A stretch of DNA of 64,000 nt, taken from Motiliproteus sp965230735 (GTDB taxonomy: Bacteria > Pseudomonadota > Gammaproteobacteria > Pseudomonadales > Balneatricaceae). The stretch spans positions 558,001 through 622,000 of the forward strand of contig NZ_OZ246016.1 of the NCBI RefSeq assembly GCF_965230735.1. The letters run 5' to 3'. The position numbers and the translations under genes were made by a program. Below the pieces are notes generated by a model, which was not told where the DNA came from, made no database searches, and worked only from the letters and a program-made list of their open reading frames with translations. This document shows, piece after piece, positions 55,185 to 64,000 of the stretch (within the stretch, counting starts at the first letter, position 1; each line of letters starts with the position of its first letter).

Positions 55185-56345
55185 TTAGAGGCCCGCGGCC
55201 TGACGTAGCGCCTCGGCCTTATCGGTTCGCTCCCAGGTAAATTCCGGCAGCTCGCGACCGAAGTGACCGTAGGCGGCGGTCGCACGGTAGATCGGGCGTT
55301 TCAGGTCCAGCATCTCAATCAGGCCGCGCGGGCGCAGGTCGAAGTGCTCGCGCACCAGAGTTACGATGCGATCGTCGTCGATCTTGCCGGTACCGAAGGT
55401 GTTGACGCTGATCGAGGTCGGCTCGGCCACGCCGATGGCGTAGGAAACCTGAACTTCGCAACGCTCGGCCAGGCCGGCGGCAACGATGTTCTTGGCCACG
55501 TAACGACCGGCATAGGCGGCCGAACGGTCAACCTTGGACGGATCCTTACCGGAGAAGGCACCACCACCGTGACGGGCCATGCCGCCGTAGGTATCGACGA
55601 TGATCTTACGGCCGGTCACACCACAGTCGCCCATCGGACCACCGATGATGAACTGGCCGGTGGGGTTGATATGGAACTGGGTATCCTTGTGCAGCCACTC
55701 GGCCGGCAGCACGTGCTGGATGATCTCTTCCATCACCGCTTCGCGAATGTCGGCTTGGGCCACTTCCGGGCTATGCTGGGTCGACAGCACCACCGCATCG
55801 ACCGCCACCGGCTTGCCGTTTTCATAGCGCAGCGTGACCTGGGACTTGGCATCTGGACGCAACCAGGGCAGCACGCCCTTCTTGCGCAGCTGGGCTTGAC
55901 GCTCCACCAGACGGTGGGAGTAGAAGATCGGTGCCGGCATCAGCACCTCGGTTTCGTTGGTGGCGTAACCGAACATCAGGCCCTGGTCGCCCGCGCCCAG
56001 ATCTTTGTCCTCGGCCTCGTCAACACCGACGGCGATATCCACCGACTGCTTACCGATCGCGTTCAAAACCGCACAGGACGCGCCGTCAAAACCGACTTCG
56101 GAGCTGTTGTAGCCGATATCTAGGATAACCTGGCGGACAATATCCTCCAGATCGACATAAGTGGAGGTACGCACTTCACCGGCGATAACCGCCATCCCGG
56201 TTTTAACCAGGGTCTCAACCGCAACGCGGGAGTTGGGATCATCCTTGAGGATGGCGTCCAGTACCGCATCAGAGATCTGGTCGGCCATTTTATCCGGATG
56301 CCCTTCGGACACGGATTCGGAGGTGAAGAGAGAATAAGTGCTCAT
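55185..56345 (-). CDS. metK: S-adenosylmethionine synthetase
   Basis: MetK makes S-adenosylmethionine from methionine and ATP. The 386-residue protein has FTSESVSEGHPDK, GAGDQGLMFGYA and GGGAFSGKDPSKVDRSAAY, the ATP and methionine sites. A ribosome site AAGGAAATACG precedes the ATG. It is divergent from tkt across a 455-base gap. Confidence 0.97.
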   Translation of the reverse strand: MSTYSLFTSESVSEGHPDKMADQISDAVLDAILKDDPNSRVAVETLVKTGMAVIAGEVRTSTYVDLEDIVRQVILDIGYNSSEVGFDGASCAVLNAIGKQSVDIAVGVDEAEDKDLGAGDQGLMFGYATNETEVLMPAPIFYSHRLVERQAQLRKKGVLPWLRPDAKSQVTLRYENGKPVAVDAVVLSTQHSPEVAQADIREAVMEEIIQHVLPAEWLHKDTQFHINPTGQFIIGGPMGDCGVTGRKIIVDTYGGMARHGGGAFSGKDPSKVDRSAAYAGRYVAKNIVAAGLAERCEVQVSYAIGVAEPTSISVNTFGTGKIDDDRIVTLVREHFDLRPRGLIEMLDLKRPIYRATAAYGHFGRELPEFTWERTDKAEALRQAAGL

Positions 56346-56568
56346 CGTATTTCCTTAATAATTGAATGCGTTGCCGATCTCTGCACAACCATTGATAGCG
56401 AGATCGCGCCTACACAGTGACTTAATTACCAAGCTGGGAGCCGTTAAAACAGATGGGCTTTGGAGGAATCCTGAGGAGATTCCGAGAAGACAACCGGGAT
56501 CGCCCGACTCCAGAGTGGGGCCGCAATCATAACGCCATTCCAGTCGCCACGCACTACGTTCGATGTAA

Positions 56569-56598
56569 ATAAGACTCATATCCGATGATCAAGGTCAA
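56569..56598 (-). promoter_or_regulatory. Possible metK promoter in the 455-bp metK-tkt gap
   Basis: The gap 56346-56800 holds no gene. On the minus strand TTGACC (56598-56593) and TCTTAT (56574-56569) are 18 bases apart. A GGAATC/GATTCC inverted repeat lies at 56465-56483 in the predicted leader; I could not match the leader to a known SAM or SAH riboswitch. For tkt on the plus strand, TTGAAG near 56698 followed by AGAATA is a weak candidate. Confidence 0.35.
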
Positions 56599-56800
56599 TT
56601 TGACCTCTGGTTAGTTCGTAAACAGCGCTACATCCGTCTCTCGATCGAGCAGATCGATATTTTTCAGCTCAAAACGGGCTTTTTTTACGCTCTGGATTTG
56701 AAGCCACCCCGCGAGTACGAGAGAATACGCACCTATTTTTTCGAACTTATCGGGACTTCCCCAGGAAGCTCCCCCTACGCTCACGCCAGGAGTTTCTTTC

Positions 56801-58795
56801 ATGCTGTCCCGTAGAGATCTTGCCAACGCCATTCGCGCCCTGAGCATGGACGCCGTCCAGCAAGCCAAATCCGGCCACCCCGGCGCCCCGATGGGTATGG
56901 CGGATATCGCCGAAGTTCTGTGGAACGACTACCTGCAGCACAACCCGGCCAACCCGCAGTGGATCAACCGTGACCGCTTCGTGCTGTCCAACGGCCACGG
57001 TTCGATGCTGATCTACTCGCTGCTGCACCTGTCTGGCTACGAGCTGTCGATCGACGACCTGAAAAACTTCCGTCAGCTGCACAGCAAGACCGCCGGTCAC
57101 CCGGAGTACGGCTATGCGCCAGGCGTTGAGACCACCACCGGTCCGCTGGGTCAGGGTATCGCCAACGCCGTCGGTATGGCGATTGCCGAAAAGACGCTGG
57201 CCGGTCAGTTCAACCGTGACGGCTACGACATCGTCGACCACTACACTTACTGCTTCCTCGGCGACGGCTGCATGATGGAAGGTATCTCCCACGAGGTCTG
57301 CTCACTGGCCGGCACCCTGGGTCTGGGCAAGCTGATCGCGTTCTACGACGACAACGGCATCTCCATCGACGGTGAAGTCGAAGGCTGGTTCACCGATGAC
57401 ACCGTACAGCGTTTTGAATCCTACGGCTGGCAGGTGATCCCGGCGGTTGACGGCCACGACGCCGATGCCATCCACGCGGCCATCGAAGCGGCTCGCGCCA
57501 ACCCGGATCAGCCGACCCTGATCTGCTGCAAGACCGTGATCGGCTTCGGTTCCCCCAACAAGCAGGGCAAGGAAGATTGTCACGGTGCCCCGCTGGGTGA
57601 CGACGAGATCGCGCTGACCCGCGAAGCGCTGGGCTGGAAGCACGGCCCGTTCGAAGTTCCGGAAGAGATCCGTAACGAGTGGGACGCCCGCGAACACGGT
57701 GTTGTGATCGAGAACAACTGGAACGACCTATTTGCCGGCTATGCCGAGACCCATCCGGAACTGGCCGCCGAATTCCTGCGCCGGATCAGTGGCGACCTGC
57801 CGCAAGACTTCTCCGCCCAGTCCCAGGCCTATATCGAAGAGCTGCAGGCCAAAGGCGAGACCATCGCCAGCCGTAAAGCCTCTCAGAATGCCCTGAATGC
57901 CTTCGGCCCAATGCTGCCGGAGCTGCTGGGCGGCTCTGCCGACCTGGCCGGTTCCAACCTGACCCTGTGGGGCGGCTGTGAAGGCGTCTCCAAGGAGAAC
58001 GCCGGCGGTAACTACGTCTACTACGGTGTGCGTGAATTCGGCATGTCCGCGATCATGAACGGTGTCGCCCTGCACGGCGGCTTTATCCCCTACGGCGCCA
58101 CCTTCCTGGTCTTCATGGAATACGCCCGTAACGCGGTCCGGATGGCGGCGCTGATGAAGCAGCGCTCTCTGTTCGTCTACACCCACGACTCCATCGGCCT
58201 GGGCGAAGACGGCCCGACCCACCAGCCGATCGAGCAGATTCCGAACCTGCGTAACACCCCGAATCTGGACGTCTGGCGTCCGTGCGATGCGGTCGAATCC
58301 GCCGTGGCCTGGAAGAACTCACTGGAGAAAGTCGATGGTCCGTCGGCGCTGATCTTCTCCCGTCAGAACCTGCCCCACCAGGAGCGTTGCGACGAGAAAC
58401 TGGCCAATATCAAGCGTGGTGGCTACATCCTGCGTGACTGCCAGGGTCAGCCCGACGCCATCCTGATCGCTACCGGCTCCGAAGTGGCGCTGGCGATGGA
58501 TGCTGCCGATGCGCTGAGTGCTCAAGGCCGTAACATCCGGGTTGTTTCGATGCCTTGTGTTGAGGCTTTCGAAGTCCAGTCCAACGACTACCGCGAGTCC
58601 GTACTGCCGTCCAGCGTCACCGCTCGGGTCGCCATCGAAGCCGCCCACAGCGACTTCTGGTACAAGTACGTTGGCCTCAACGGTCGCATCGTCGGCATGA
58701 CCTCCTTCGGTGAGTCCGCCCCGGCCGGCGAACTGTTCAAGCTGTTCGGCTTCACCGTCGACAACGTGGTCGCTCAGGTCAACGAACTGCTGTAA
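56801..58795 (+). CDS. tkt: Transketolase
   Basis: Transketolase moves two-carbon units in the pentose phosphate pathway using thiamine diphosphate. The 664-residue protein shows SGHPGAPMGMADIAEVLW, FLGDGCMMEGISHE (thiamine site) and HDSIGLGEDGPTHQPIEQ. CAGGAG precedes the ATG. It is the first gene of tkt-epd-pgk-fba and has its own terminator. Confidence 0.97.
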   Translation: MLSRRDLANAIRALSMDAVQQAKSGHPGAPMGMADIAEVLWNDYLQHNPANPQWINRDRFVLSNGHGSMLIYSLLHLSGYELSIDDLKNFRQLHSKTAGHPEYGYAPGVETTTGPLGQGIANAVGMAIAEKTLAGQFNRDGYDIVDHYTYCFLGDGCMMEGISHEVCSLAGTLGLGKLIAFYDDNGISIDGEVEGWFTDDTVQRFESYGWQVIPAVDGHDADAIHAAIEAARANPDQPTLICCKTVIGFGSPNKQGKEDCHGAPLGDDEIALTREALGWKHGPFEVPEEIRNEWDAREHGVVIENNWNDLFAGYAETHPELAAEFLRRISGDLPQDFSAQSQAYIEELQAKGETIASRKASQNALNAFGPMLPELLGGSADLAGSNLTLWGGCEGVSKENAGGNYVYYGVREFGMSAIMNGVALHGGFIPYGATFLVFMEYARNAVRMAALMKQRSLFVYTHDSIGLGEDGPTHQPIEQIPNLRNTPNLDVWRPCDAVESAVAWKNSLEKVDGPSALIFSRQNLPHQERCDEKLANIKRGGYILRDCQGQPDAILIATGSEVALAMDAADALSAQGRNIRVVSMPCVEAFEVQSNDYRESVLPSSVTARVAIEAAHSDFWYKYVGLNGRIVGMTSFGESAPAGELFKLFGFTVDNVVAQVNELL

Positions 58796-58805
58796 TCCGG
58801 CGCAA

Positions 58806-58839
58806 CGGGAGCGACTCCGGGTCGCTCCCGCTTTTCTGC
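58806..58839 (+). terminator. Terminator after tkt
   Basis: CGGGAGCGAC pairs perfectly with GTCGCTCCCG around a five-base loop, followed by CTTTTCT. It lies between tkt and epd, so epd may also be read from its own promoter or by read-through. Confidence 0.8.
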
Positions 58840-58861
58840 CAACCAGGAACAAACGCAATCG

Positions 58862-59911
58862 ATGAGTTTTAATATCGCCATCAACGGCTATGGCCGCATC
58901 GGCCAGTGTATTCTGCGGGCGCTCTACAGCAGCAGCTCACAGCCTCGGCCGTTCAATGTGGTGGCGATCAACGAACTATCCGACATCTACACGCTGACCT
59001 ACCTGACCCGCTACGACACCACCCACGGGCGCTTCCCGCTACCGGTCGATCATGACGGCCAGCACCTGCTGATCAACGGCGACCGGATTCTGATGCTGAA
59101 TCAGCCAGATCCCACCAAGCTGCCCTGGGACGAGCTGAAGATCGATCTGGTACTGGAATGTTCCGGTTCGTTCTGCTCCCGTGAAATCGCTCAGCAACAC
59201 CTCGATTCCGGCGCTAAGCGACTGCTGTTTTCACAACCGGCCGCCAGCGATATCGACGCCACCGTGGTTTATGGCTTCAATCAACATAGCCTCAAGCCCG
59301 AGCACCAGATCGCCTCCAGCGCCTCCTGCACCACCAACTGCGTGGTCCCGGTGCTGGATCTGCTTGAGCGTGAATTCGGCATCGTCAATGGGGTGACAAC
59401 CACCATCCATTCGGCGATGAACGACCAGCCGGTGATCGACAGCTACCACCAGACCGACCTGCGCCTGACCCGCAGCTCGATGCAGTCGATCATTCCGGTC
59501 GACACCGGCCTGGCCCGGGGCATTGATCGACTGCTGCCGCAACTGGCCGGCCGTTTCCAGTGCAACCATCTACGGGTACCGACCACCAACGTATCGCTGA
59601 TGGACCTGTCGCTGCAGCTGGCGCAGGACACCTGTACCGAAGCGGTCAACCAGCTGCTGCGCGATGCCGCCGCGGGTCCACTGAATGGCCTGCTGGGCTA
59701 CACCGACGAACCCCACGCCTCGATCGATTTCAACACCGACCCACGATCCGGCATCGTCGATGCGACCCAGACTCGGGTCAGCGGCCGCCTGCTGAAGCTG
59801 CTGTGCTGGTTCGACAACGAGTGGGGCTTTGCCAACCGGATGCTGGATGTGGCCGACTGCTGGCTCGGGCAGGGCCCGGCAACCCAACAGAATTCCAATT
59901 CAAAAACTTAA
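58862..59911 (+). CDS. epd: Erythrose-4-phosphate dehydrogenase
   Basis: A GAPDH-fold protein of 349 residues that oxidises erythrose 4-phosphate on the way to pyridoxal phosphate. The N-terminus NIAINGYGRIGQCILRALY, then VVAINELSDIYTLTYLTRYDTTHGRF, separates Epd from glycolytic GapA; the catalytic Cys lies in SASCTTNCVVP. Its position between tkt and pgk supports the call. Confidence 0.92.
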   Translation: MSFNIAINGYGRIGQCILRALYSSSSQPRPFNVVAINELSDIYTLTYLTRYDTTHGRFPLPVDHDGQHLLINGDRILMLNQPDPTKLPWDELKIDLVLECSGSFCSREIAQQHLDSGAKRLLFSQPAASDIDATVVYGFNQHSLKPEHQIASSASCTTNCVVPVLDLLEREFGIVNGVTTTIHSAMNDQPVIDSYHQTDLRLTRSSMQSIIPVDTGLARGIDRLLPQLAGRFQCNHLRVPTTNVSLMDLSLQLAQDTCTEAVNQLLRDAAAGPLNGLLGYTDEPHASIDFNTDPRSGIVDATQTRVSGRLLKLLCWFDNEWGFANRMLDVADCWLGQGPATQQNSNSKT

Positions 59912-59924
59912 AGAGACGATACCC

Positions 59925-61085
59925 ATGACTGTACTGAAGATGACCGAGCTGGATCTGAGCGGAAAGCGTGTGCTGATCCGTGAAGATCTGAACGTCCCGG
60001 TGAAAGAGGGCAAGGTAACCTCCGACGCCCGTATCCGTGCCGCCCTGCCGACCATCGAGCACGCTCTCCAGGCCGGTGCCAAAGTGATGCTGATGTCCCA
60101 TCTGGGCCGTCCCAGCGAAGGCGAGTACAACCCGGACTTCTCGCTGGCACCGGTTGCCGCCCACCTGGGTGAGCTGCTGGGTCGCGAGGTATCGCTGGTA
60201 CAGGATTGGCTCAACGGTTTCGAAAGCGACTCTGACCTGCTACTGCTGGAGAACGTCCGTTTCAACAGCGGCGAGAAGAAGAATGACGACGCCCTGGCCA
60301 AGCAGATGGCCGAGCTGTGCGACATCTTCGTGATGGACGCTTTCGGTACCGCCCACCGGGCCCAGGCCTCCACCCACGGTGTGGCCAAGTTCGCCCCGAT
60401 CGCCTGTGCCGGTCCGCTACTGGCCAACGAGCTGGATGCCCTGGCCCGCGCGCTGGATAACCCGGCCCGTCCGATGGCCGCCATCGTTGGCGGCTCCAAG
60501 GTTTCCACCAAGCTGACCGTGCTCGAGTCGCTGTCCGACAAGGTCGACCAGTTGATCGTCGGCGGCGGTATCGCCAACACCTTCCTGGCCGCCGCCGGTC
60601 ACCCGGTCGGCAAGTCCCTCTACGAAGCGGATCTGATCGACCAGGCCAAGGCGCTGATGGCCAAGACCAGCATCCCGATGCCGACCGACGTGGTCGTCGC
60701 CACCGAGTTCTCCGAATCCGCCACCGCGACCGTCAAGAAGGTCGACGAAGTCGCGGATGACGACATGATTCTGGATATCGGTCCGGAATCGGCCGCCAAC
60801 CTGGCCAAGCTGATGGGCGAAGCTCAGACCGTGATCTGGAACGGCCCGGTCGGTGTGTTCGAGTTCGACCAGTTCGGTGAAGGCACCAAGACCCTGTCCC
60901 TGGCGATCGCCGAGTCCGACGCTTTCTCCATCGCCGGCGGTGGTGACACCCTGGCCGCGGTCGACAAGTACCAGATCACCGAGCAGGTCTCCTACATCTC
61001 CACCGGCGGCGGCGCCTTCCTGGAGTTTGTTGAAGGCAAGAAGCTGCCCGCGGTCGAGATCTTGGAACAGCGTGCCAACGGCTAA
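59925..61085 (+). CDS. pgk: Phosphoglycerate kinase
   Basis: Pgk moves the phosphate of 1,3-bisphosphoglycerate to ADP in glycolysis. The 386-residue protein has KRVLIREDLNVPVKEGKV, SHLGRPSEGEYNP, NVRFNSGEKKND, GGSKVSTKL and the C-terminal STGGGAFLEFVEGK. The ATG at 59925 follows AAAGAGACGATACCC, 13 bases after the epd stop; an earlier frame from 59829 lies in epd and is rejected. Confidence 0.96.
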   Translation: MTVLKMTELDLSGKRVLIREDLNVPVKEGKVTSDARIRAALPTIEHALQAGAKVMLMSHLGRPSEGEYNPDFSLAPVAAHLGELLGREVSLVQDWLNGFESDSDLLLLENVRFNSGEKKNDDALAKQMAELCDIFVMDAFGTAHRAQASTHGVAKFAPIACAGPLLANELDALARALDNPARPMAAIVGGSKVSTKLTVLESLSDKVDQLIVGGGIANTFLAAAGHPVGKSLYEADLIDQAKALMAKTSIPMPTDVVVATEFSESATATVKKVDEVADDDMILDIGPESAANLAKLMGEAQTVIWNGPVGVFEFDQFGEGTKTLSLAIAESDAFSIAGGGDTLAAVDKYQITEQVSYISTGGGAFLEFVEGKKLPAVEILEQRANG

Positions 61086-61166
61086 ACAGCCCACTACACT
61101 AGATTCATCCGGGCGGGTAATCGCGCCAGCCCCAACCACCTAATAACACGAAAGAGACGATAAATT

Positions 61167-62231
61167 ATGGCTTTGATCAGTATGCGACAGCTGCTCGACC
61201 ATGCAGCGGAGTATGGCTACGGTATTCCGGCGTTCAACGTCAACAACCTCGAGCAGATGCGTGCCATCATGGAAGCGGCCGACAAGACCGACAGCCCGGT
61301 CATCGTCCAGGCCTCCGCCGGTGCGCGTAAGTACGCCGGTTCCAACTTCCTCAAGCACATGATCCTGGCGGCGATCGAAGAGTTCCCCCATATTCCGGTC
61401 TGTATGCACCAGGACCACGGCACCTCGCCGGCAGTTTGTCAGCGCTCGATCCAGCTGGGCTTCTCATCGGTAATGATGGACGGCTCGCTGATGGAAGACG
61501 GCAAGACCCCGTCCAGCTACGAGTACAATGTTGATGTGACCCGCCGTACCGTCGAGATGGCCCACGCCTGTGGTGTCTCGGTCGAAGGTGAGCTGGGCTG
61601 CCTGGGCTCTCTGGAAACCGGCCAGGCCGGTGAAGAAGACGGAATCGGTGCGGAAGGCACCCTGTCCCACGACCAGATGCTGACCGATCCGGATGAAGCC
61701 GCGGACTTCGTCAACAAGACCGGTTGTGATGCACTGGCGATCGCCTGCGGTACCAGCCACGGCGCCTACAAGTTCACCCGTCCGCCCACCGGTGACGTGC
61801 TGTCGATCGACACCATCAAGAAGATCCATCAGCGTCTGCCCAACACCCACCTGGTCATGCACGGCTCTTCCAGCGTGCCGCAGGAGTGGCTGGCCGTCAT
61901 CAACCAGTACGGTGGTGCAATTCCGGAAACCTACGGTGTTCCGGTTGAGCAGATCGTCGAGGGTATCAAGCACGGTGTTCGCAAGGTCAACATCGACACC
62001 GATCTGCGCCTGGCGTCCACCGGTGCGGTCCGTCGCTTCCTGGCCGAAAATCCGGCCGAGTTCGACCCGCGTAAATTCCTCAGCGTGACCCTGACGGCGA
62101 TGACCGAAATCGCCAGCGCCCGTTACGAGGCTTTCAATGCGGCGGGCCAGGCCAGCAAGATCAGCCCGATCTCACTGGAAGCGATGACCGAGCGTTACCT
62201 GTCCGGCGAGCTGGACCAGAAGGTCAACTAA
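61167..62231 (+). CDS. fba: Class II fructose-bisphosphate aldolase
   Basis: The zinc-dependent aldolase cleaves fructose 1,6-bisphosphate. The 354-residue protein shows the metal-binding HQDHGT, GELGCLGSLETG, DALAIACGTSHGAYKF and MHGSSSVP. It belongs to the long Calvin-type subgroup, as in Pseudomonas. It has its own GAGACGA site, 81 bases after pgk, and is followed by a terminator. Confidence 0.96.
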   Translation: MALISMRQLLDHAAEYGYGIPAFNVNNLEQMRAIMEAADKTDSPVIVQASAGARKYAGSNFLKHMILAAIEEFPHIPVCMHQDHGTSPAVCQRSIQLGFSSVMMDGSLMEDGKTPSSYEYNVDVTRRTVEMAHACGVSVEGELGCLGSLETGQAGEEDGIGAEGTLSHDQMLTDPDEAADFVNKTGCDALAIACGTSHGAYKFTRPPTGDVLSIDTIKKIHQRLPNTHLVMHGSSSVPQEWLAVINQYGGAIPETYGVPVEQIVEGIKHGVRKVNIDTDLRLASTGAVRRFLAENPAEFDPRKFLSVTLTAMTEIASARYEAFNAAGQASKISPISLEAMTERYLSGELDQKVN

Positions 62232-62250
62232 GCTCTCCGCCAGCAGATCA

Positions 62251-62277
62251 AACGGCAGCCCTCGGGCTGCCGTTTTT
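62251..62277 (+). terminator. Rho-independent terminator after fba
   Basis: AACGGCAGCC pairs with GGCTGCCGTT around a short loop and runs straight into five T, 20 bases past the fba stop. It closes the tkt-epd-pgk-fba block. Confidence 0.92.
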
Positions 62278-62312
62278 GGTTACACTGAAGGAAACAGTAG
62301 AGCCCCGGATTT

Positions 62313-63263
62313 ATGGAATTCGACCCCAACGAGCTGATCGGCCGATTACCGCCGTTTGATCCGCAGCAGCCGGCACGACCGGAGGATTACCCGCGCTATT
62401 GCGAACGTTACGGGTTCGAATTCGGCGACCTGTCCGACACCAGCCAGCTGGGAATGCTGGAGATCGATGCAGAGCAGATCGCGGTTCATCTGTGGCGCCA
62501 TCCCTCGCCGATCGGCACCCTGCTGATCGTTCACGGCTACCTCGACCATCACGGCCTCTATCGGCACCTGATCCGCTACGGTCTGGAGCGGCGGGTCAAC
62601 CTGCTCTGCTTCGACCTCCCCGGTCACGGCCTGTCGACCGGCAAGCGCGCCGCCATCGACAGCTTTGATAGCTACCAGCGCGTACTGGAGGCCCTGCTCG
62701 ATCGAATCGACGACTGGCGGCTGGCCCGGCCGCTGCATCTGCTCGGGCAAAGCACCGGGGCGGCGATCATCAATCACTATCTGCTTCGCCATGGAACCGA
62801 GTCTAACCGGCTTATCGACGGCCGCATCGCCGAGCTGGCGCCGTTGGTTCGTGCCGCCAACTGGGCCTGGGTCAATCTGCTCCACAGCCTGCTCGCCCCG
62901 TGGAAAGGCTCGGTCACCCGTGGCTTTGCCGCCAACAGCAACGATGACAAATTCGTTGAGTTCTTACGTCGAGACCCGCTGCAATCGCCGGTGATCACCG
63001 CCGACTGGATCGGCGCGTTAAAGCGCTGGCTGCCCGAATTCCAGTCTCTGGACACCATCGAACGGTCGCTGCTGATCGTCCAGGGTGAGAAAGATGCGAC
63101 CGTCGACTGGCGCTTTAACCTCAATCTGCTGGCCCAGAAATTCCCTAATCAACAGGCGTTGCTGCTGGCCGATGCCAGACACCAGCTCGCCAACGAGTCC
63201 GAACCGCTACGCCAGAAATACCTCGACTGGCTGGATCAACAGGGCTTTCTGCAGCCGGCCTGA
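62313..63263 (+). CDS. Alpha/beta hydrolase
   Basis: The 316-residue protein has the alpha/beta-hydrolase pattern of the serine aminopeptidase S33/monoglyceride lipase type: LLIVHGYLDHHGLYRHL (oxyanion region), DLPGHGLSTGKR, nucleophile elbow GQSTGA (Ser near 146), and late Asp and His in IVQGEKDATVDW and LADARHQLANE. No signal peptide is present. The substrate is not indicated by its neighbours. Confidence 0.85.
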   Translation: MEFDPNELIGRLPPFDPQQPARPEDYPRYCERYGFEFGDLSDTSQLGMLEIDAEQIAVHLWRHPSPIGTLLIVHGYLDHHGLYRHLIRYGLERRVNLLCFDLPGHGLSTGKRAAIDSFDSYQRVLEALLDRIDDWRLARPLHLLGQSTGAAIINHYLLRHGTESNRLIDGRIAELAPLVRAANWAWVNLLHSLLAPWKGSVTRGFAANSNDDKFVEFLRRDPLQSPVITADWIGALKRWLPEFQSLDTIERSLLIVQGEKDATVDWRFNLNLLAQKFPNQQALLLADARHQLANESEPLRQKYLDWLDQQGFLQPA

Positions 63264-63320
63264 AACCCTGAAACGGTCCGCTGCTATAGTGAAACCAACC
63301 GTAATCGCCGAGCCATAACG

Positions 63321-63785
63321 ATGACCAAACAGCTGCTGATCGTCGCCAACACCCCGTCTCCCAACACCCAGGCGCTGGCCGAGGCGGTGGTCCGTGGTGC
63401 GTCTCATCCGGATATTGATAATGTCGAGGTAATTTTTAAACAGCCGCTGCAGGCCGGACCCGAGGATGTGTTGGCCGCCGATGCCGTGTTGATCGGCAGC
63501 ACCGAAAACTTCGGTTATATGGCGGGGCTGATCAAGGACTTCTTCGAGCGTATCTACTATCCCTGTCTGGAGCAGACCGAGGGTCGCTCCTGCGCGCTGT
63601 ATATCCGTGCCGGCAACGATGGTCGTGGCACACAAGCCAGTATCGAGAAGATTCTTACCGGGCTACGCTGGCGGCCGATCCAGCCGACCCTGATTCTGCG
63701 TGGCGATTTCGATCCCAGCTTTATCGAACAGTGCGAGGAGTTGGGAATGACCATGGCCGCCGGGCTGGAAGCCGGGATCTTCTAA
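63321..63785 (+). CDS. Flavodoxin-fold protein
   Basis: The 154-residue protein has a flavodoxin-like fold with the phosphate loop in VANTPSPNTQALAEAVV (about 8-24), ADAVLIGSTENFGYMAGLIKDFFERIYY and YIRAGNDGRGT for FMN binding. Such proteins carry electrons or reduce quinones. It lies 57 bases after the hydrolase gene and could be co-transcribed with it. Confidence 0.82.
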   Translation: MTKQLLIVANTPSPNTQALAEAVVRGASHPDIDNVEVIFKQPLQAGPEDVLAADAVLIGSTENFGYMAGLIKDFFERIYYPCLEQTEGRSCALYIRAGNDGRGTQASIEKILTGLRWRPIQPTLILRGDFDPSFIEQCEELGMTMAAGLEAGIF

Positions 63786-63790
63786 GCCGC

Positions 63791-63822
63791 AATAAAAAAG
63801 GCACCCACAGGGTGCCTTTGTC
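63791..63822. terminator. Bidirectional terminator
   Basis: AAAGGCACC and GGTGCCTTT form a stem with a four-base loop, with A residues on the left and T residues on the right, so it can stop both the flavodoxin gene and the convergent P-II gene. Confidence 0.88.
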
Positions 63823-63843
63823 TTAGCAGGGAGACGCGTTGGC

Positions 63844-64000
63844 TTAGATCGCGTCAGAGCCGGTCTCGCCGGTCCGAATCCGAATGATCTGGTCCAGCGG
63901 GGTGACAAAGATCTTGCCGTCACCGATCTTGCCGGTATTGGCCGAGTTGCTGATCGTCTCGATCACCTGATCCAGCAGCGCATCATCGATCGCCGCTTCG
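63844..64000 (-). CDS. P-II family nitrogen regulator, 3' end only
   Basis: The frame is open at the window edge; about 52 C-terminal residues are visible. They include NTGKIGDGKIFVTPLDQII and RIRTGETGSDAI, the C-terminal signature of GlnB/GlnK. P-II proteins sense 2-oxoglutarate and ATP/ADP and regulate nitrogen genes and ammonium transport. The T-loop and the neighbouring gene are outside the window, so GlnB and GlnK cannot be told apart. Confidence 0.92.
   Translation of the reverse strand, partial: EAAIDDALLDQVIETISNSANTGKIGDGKIFVTPLDQIIRIRTGETGSDAI

Noticed and set aside
56346..56800. SAM or SAH riboswitch upstream of metK
   Set aside because: The leader holds one small inverted repeat but none of the conserved cores of the riboswitch classes I know could be recognised.

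Overview
The window is chromosomal DNA from a gammaproteobacterium of the Pseudomonas/Oceanospirillales type. The evidence is the gene content and order: ubiE-ubiB-hisI-hisE-tatABC, hemW-rdgB-(DUF4426)-metW-metX-yggT-proC-yggS-pilT-pilU, yqgE-ruvX-pyrR-pyrB-pyrC', tonB-gshB and tkt-epd-pgk-fba are all blocks known from Pseudomonas, although here they are joined and interrupted differently. The species cannot be named from reading alone. I saw no insertion sequence, prophage or CRISPR array.

Layout. 1-15121 is an arginine-catabolism region: astC, a divergent GATase/AraC-type regulator, an Lrp-type regulator and a stand-alone divergent AstA paralogue. A seven-gene minus-strand operon then reads, in transcription order, M20 hydrolase, aruF, aruG, astD, astB, a fused E1 2-oxoacid dehydrogenase and an acyltransferase of the FabD fold. 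Together these would take arginine through the succinyltransferase (AST) pathway to glutamate and succinate. The usual last enzyme, AstE, is not present; the M20 hydrolase heading the operon is a candidate replacement. 15560-20862 is one rRNA operon on the minus strand (promoter, boxA, 16S, spacer without tRNA, 23S, 5S, terminator). 21078-27537 holds tat, his, ubiquinone and diguanylate cyclase genes. 27693-34425 holds dsbA, a TauE-type permease, cyaY, and lptM-lysA-dapF-DUF484-xerC-HAD, where the small lipoprotein gene lptM is easily missed. 35659-43374 is a minus-strand run covering a lipoprotein, a LysE exporter, hemW, rdgB, metWX, yggT, proC and yggS. 43523-45821 encodes the type IV pilus retraction ATPases PilT and PilU. 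47286-55172 has pyrimidine genes, a receiver protein, tonB, gshB and rsmE. 55185-62231 has metK and the divergent tkt-epd-pgk-fba glycolytic/pentose block. The window ends in a flavodoxin-like gene and the 3' end of a P-II regulator gene.

The most unusual signal is non-coding. Three long intergenic repeats (1-470, 34445-34905, 34968-35430) each consist of two divergent copies of one hairpin module placed head to head. Across the six module copies the main stem changes sequence on both arms together, so pairing is kept while sequence is not. The imperfect pairs I found that are G-U on one strand and A-C on the other are G-U on the module-sense strand, which points to a folded RNA. I do not recognise this element as a named family.
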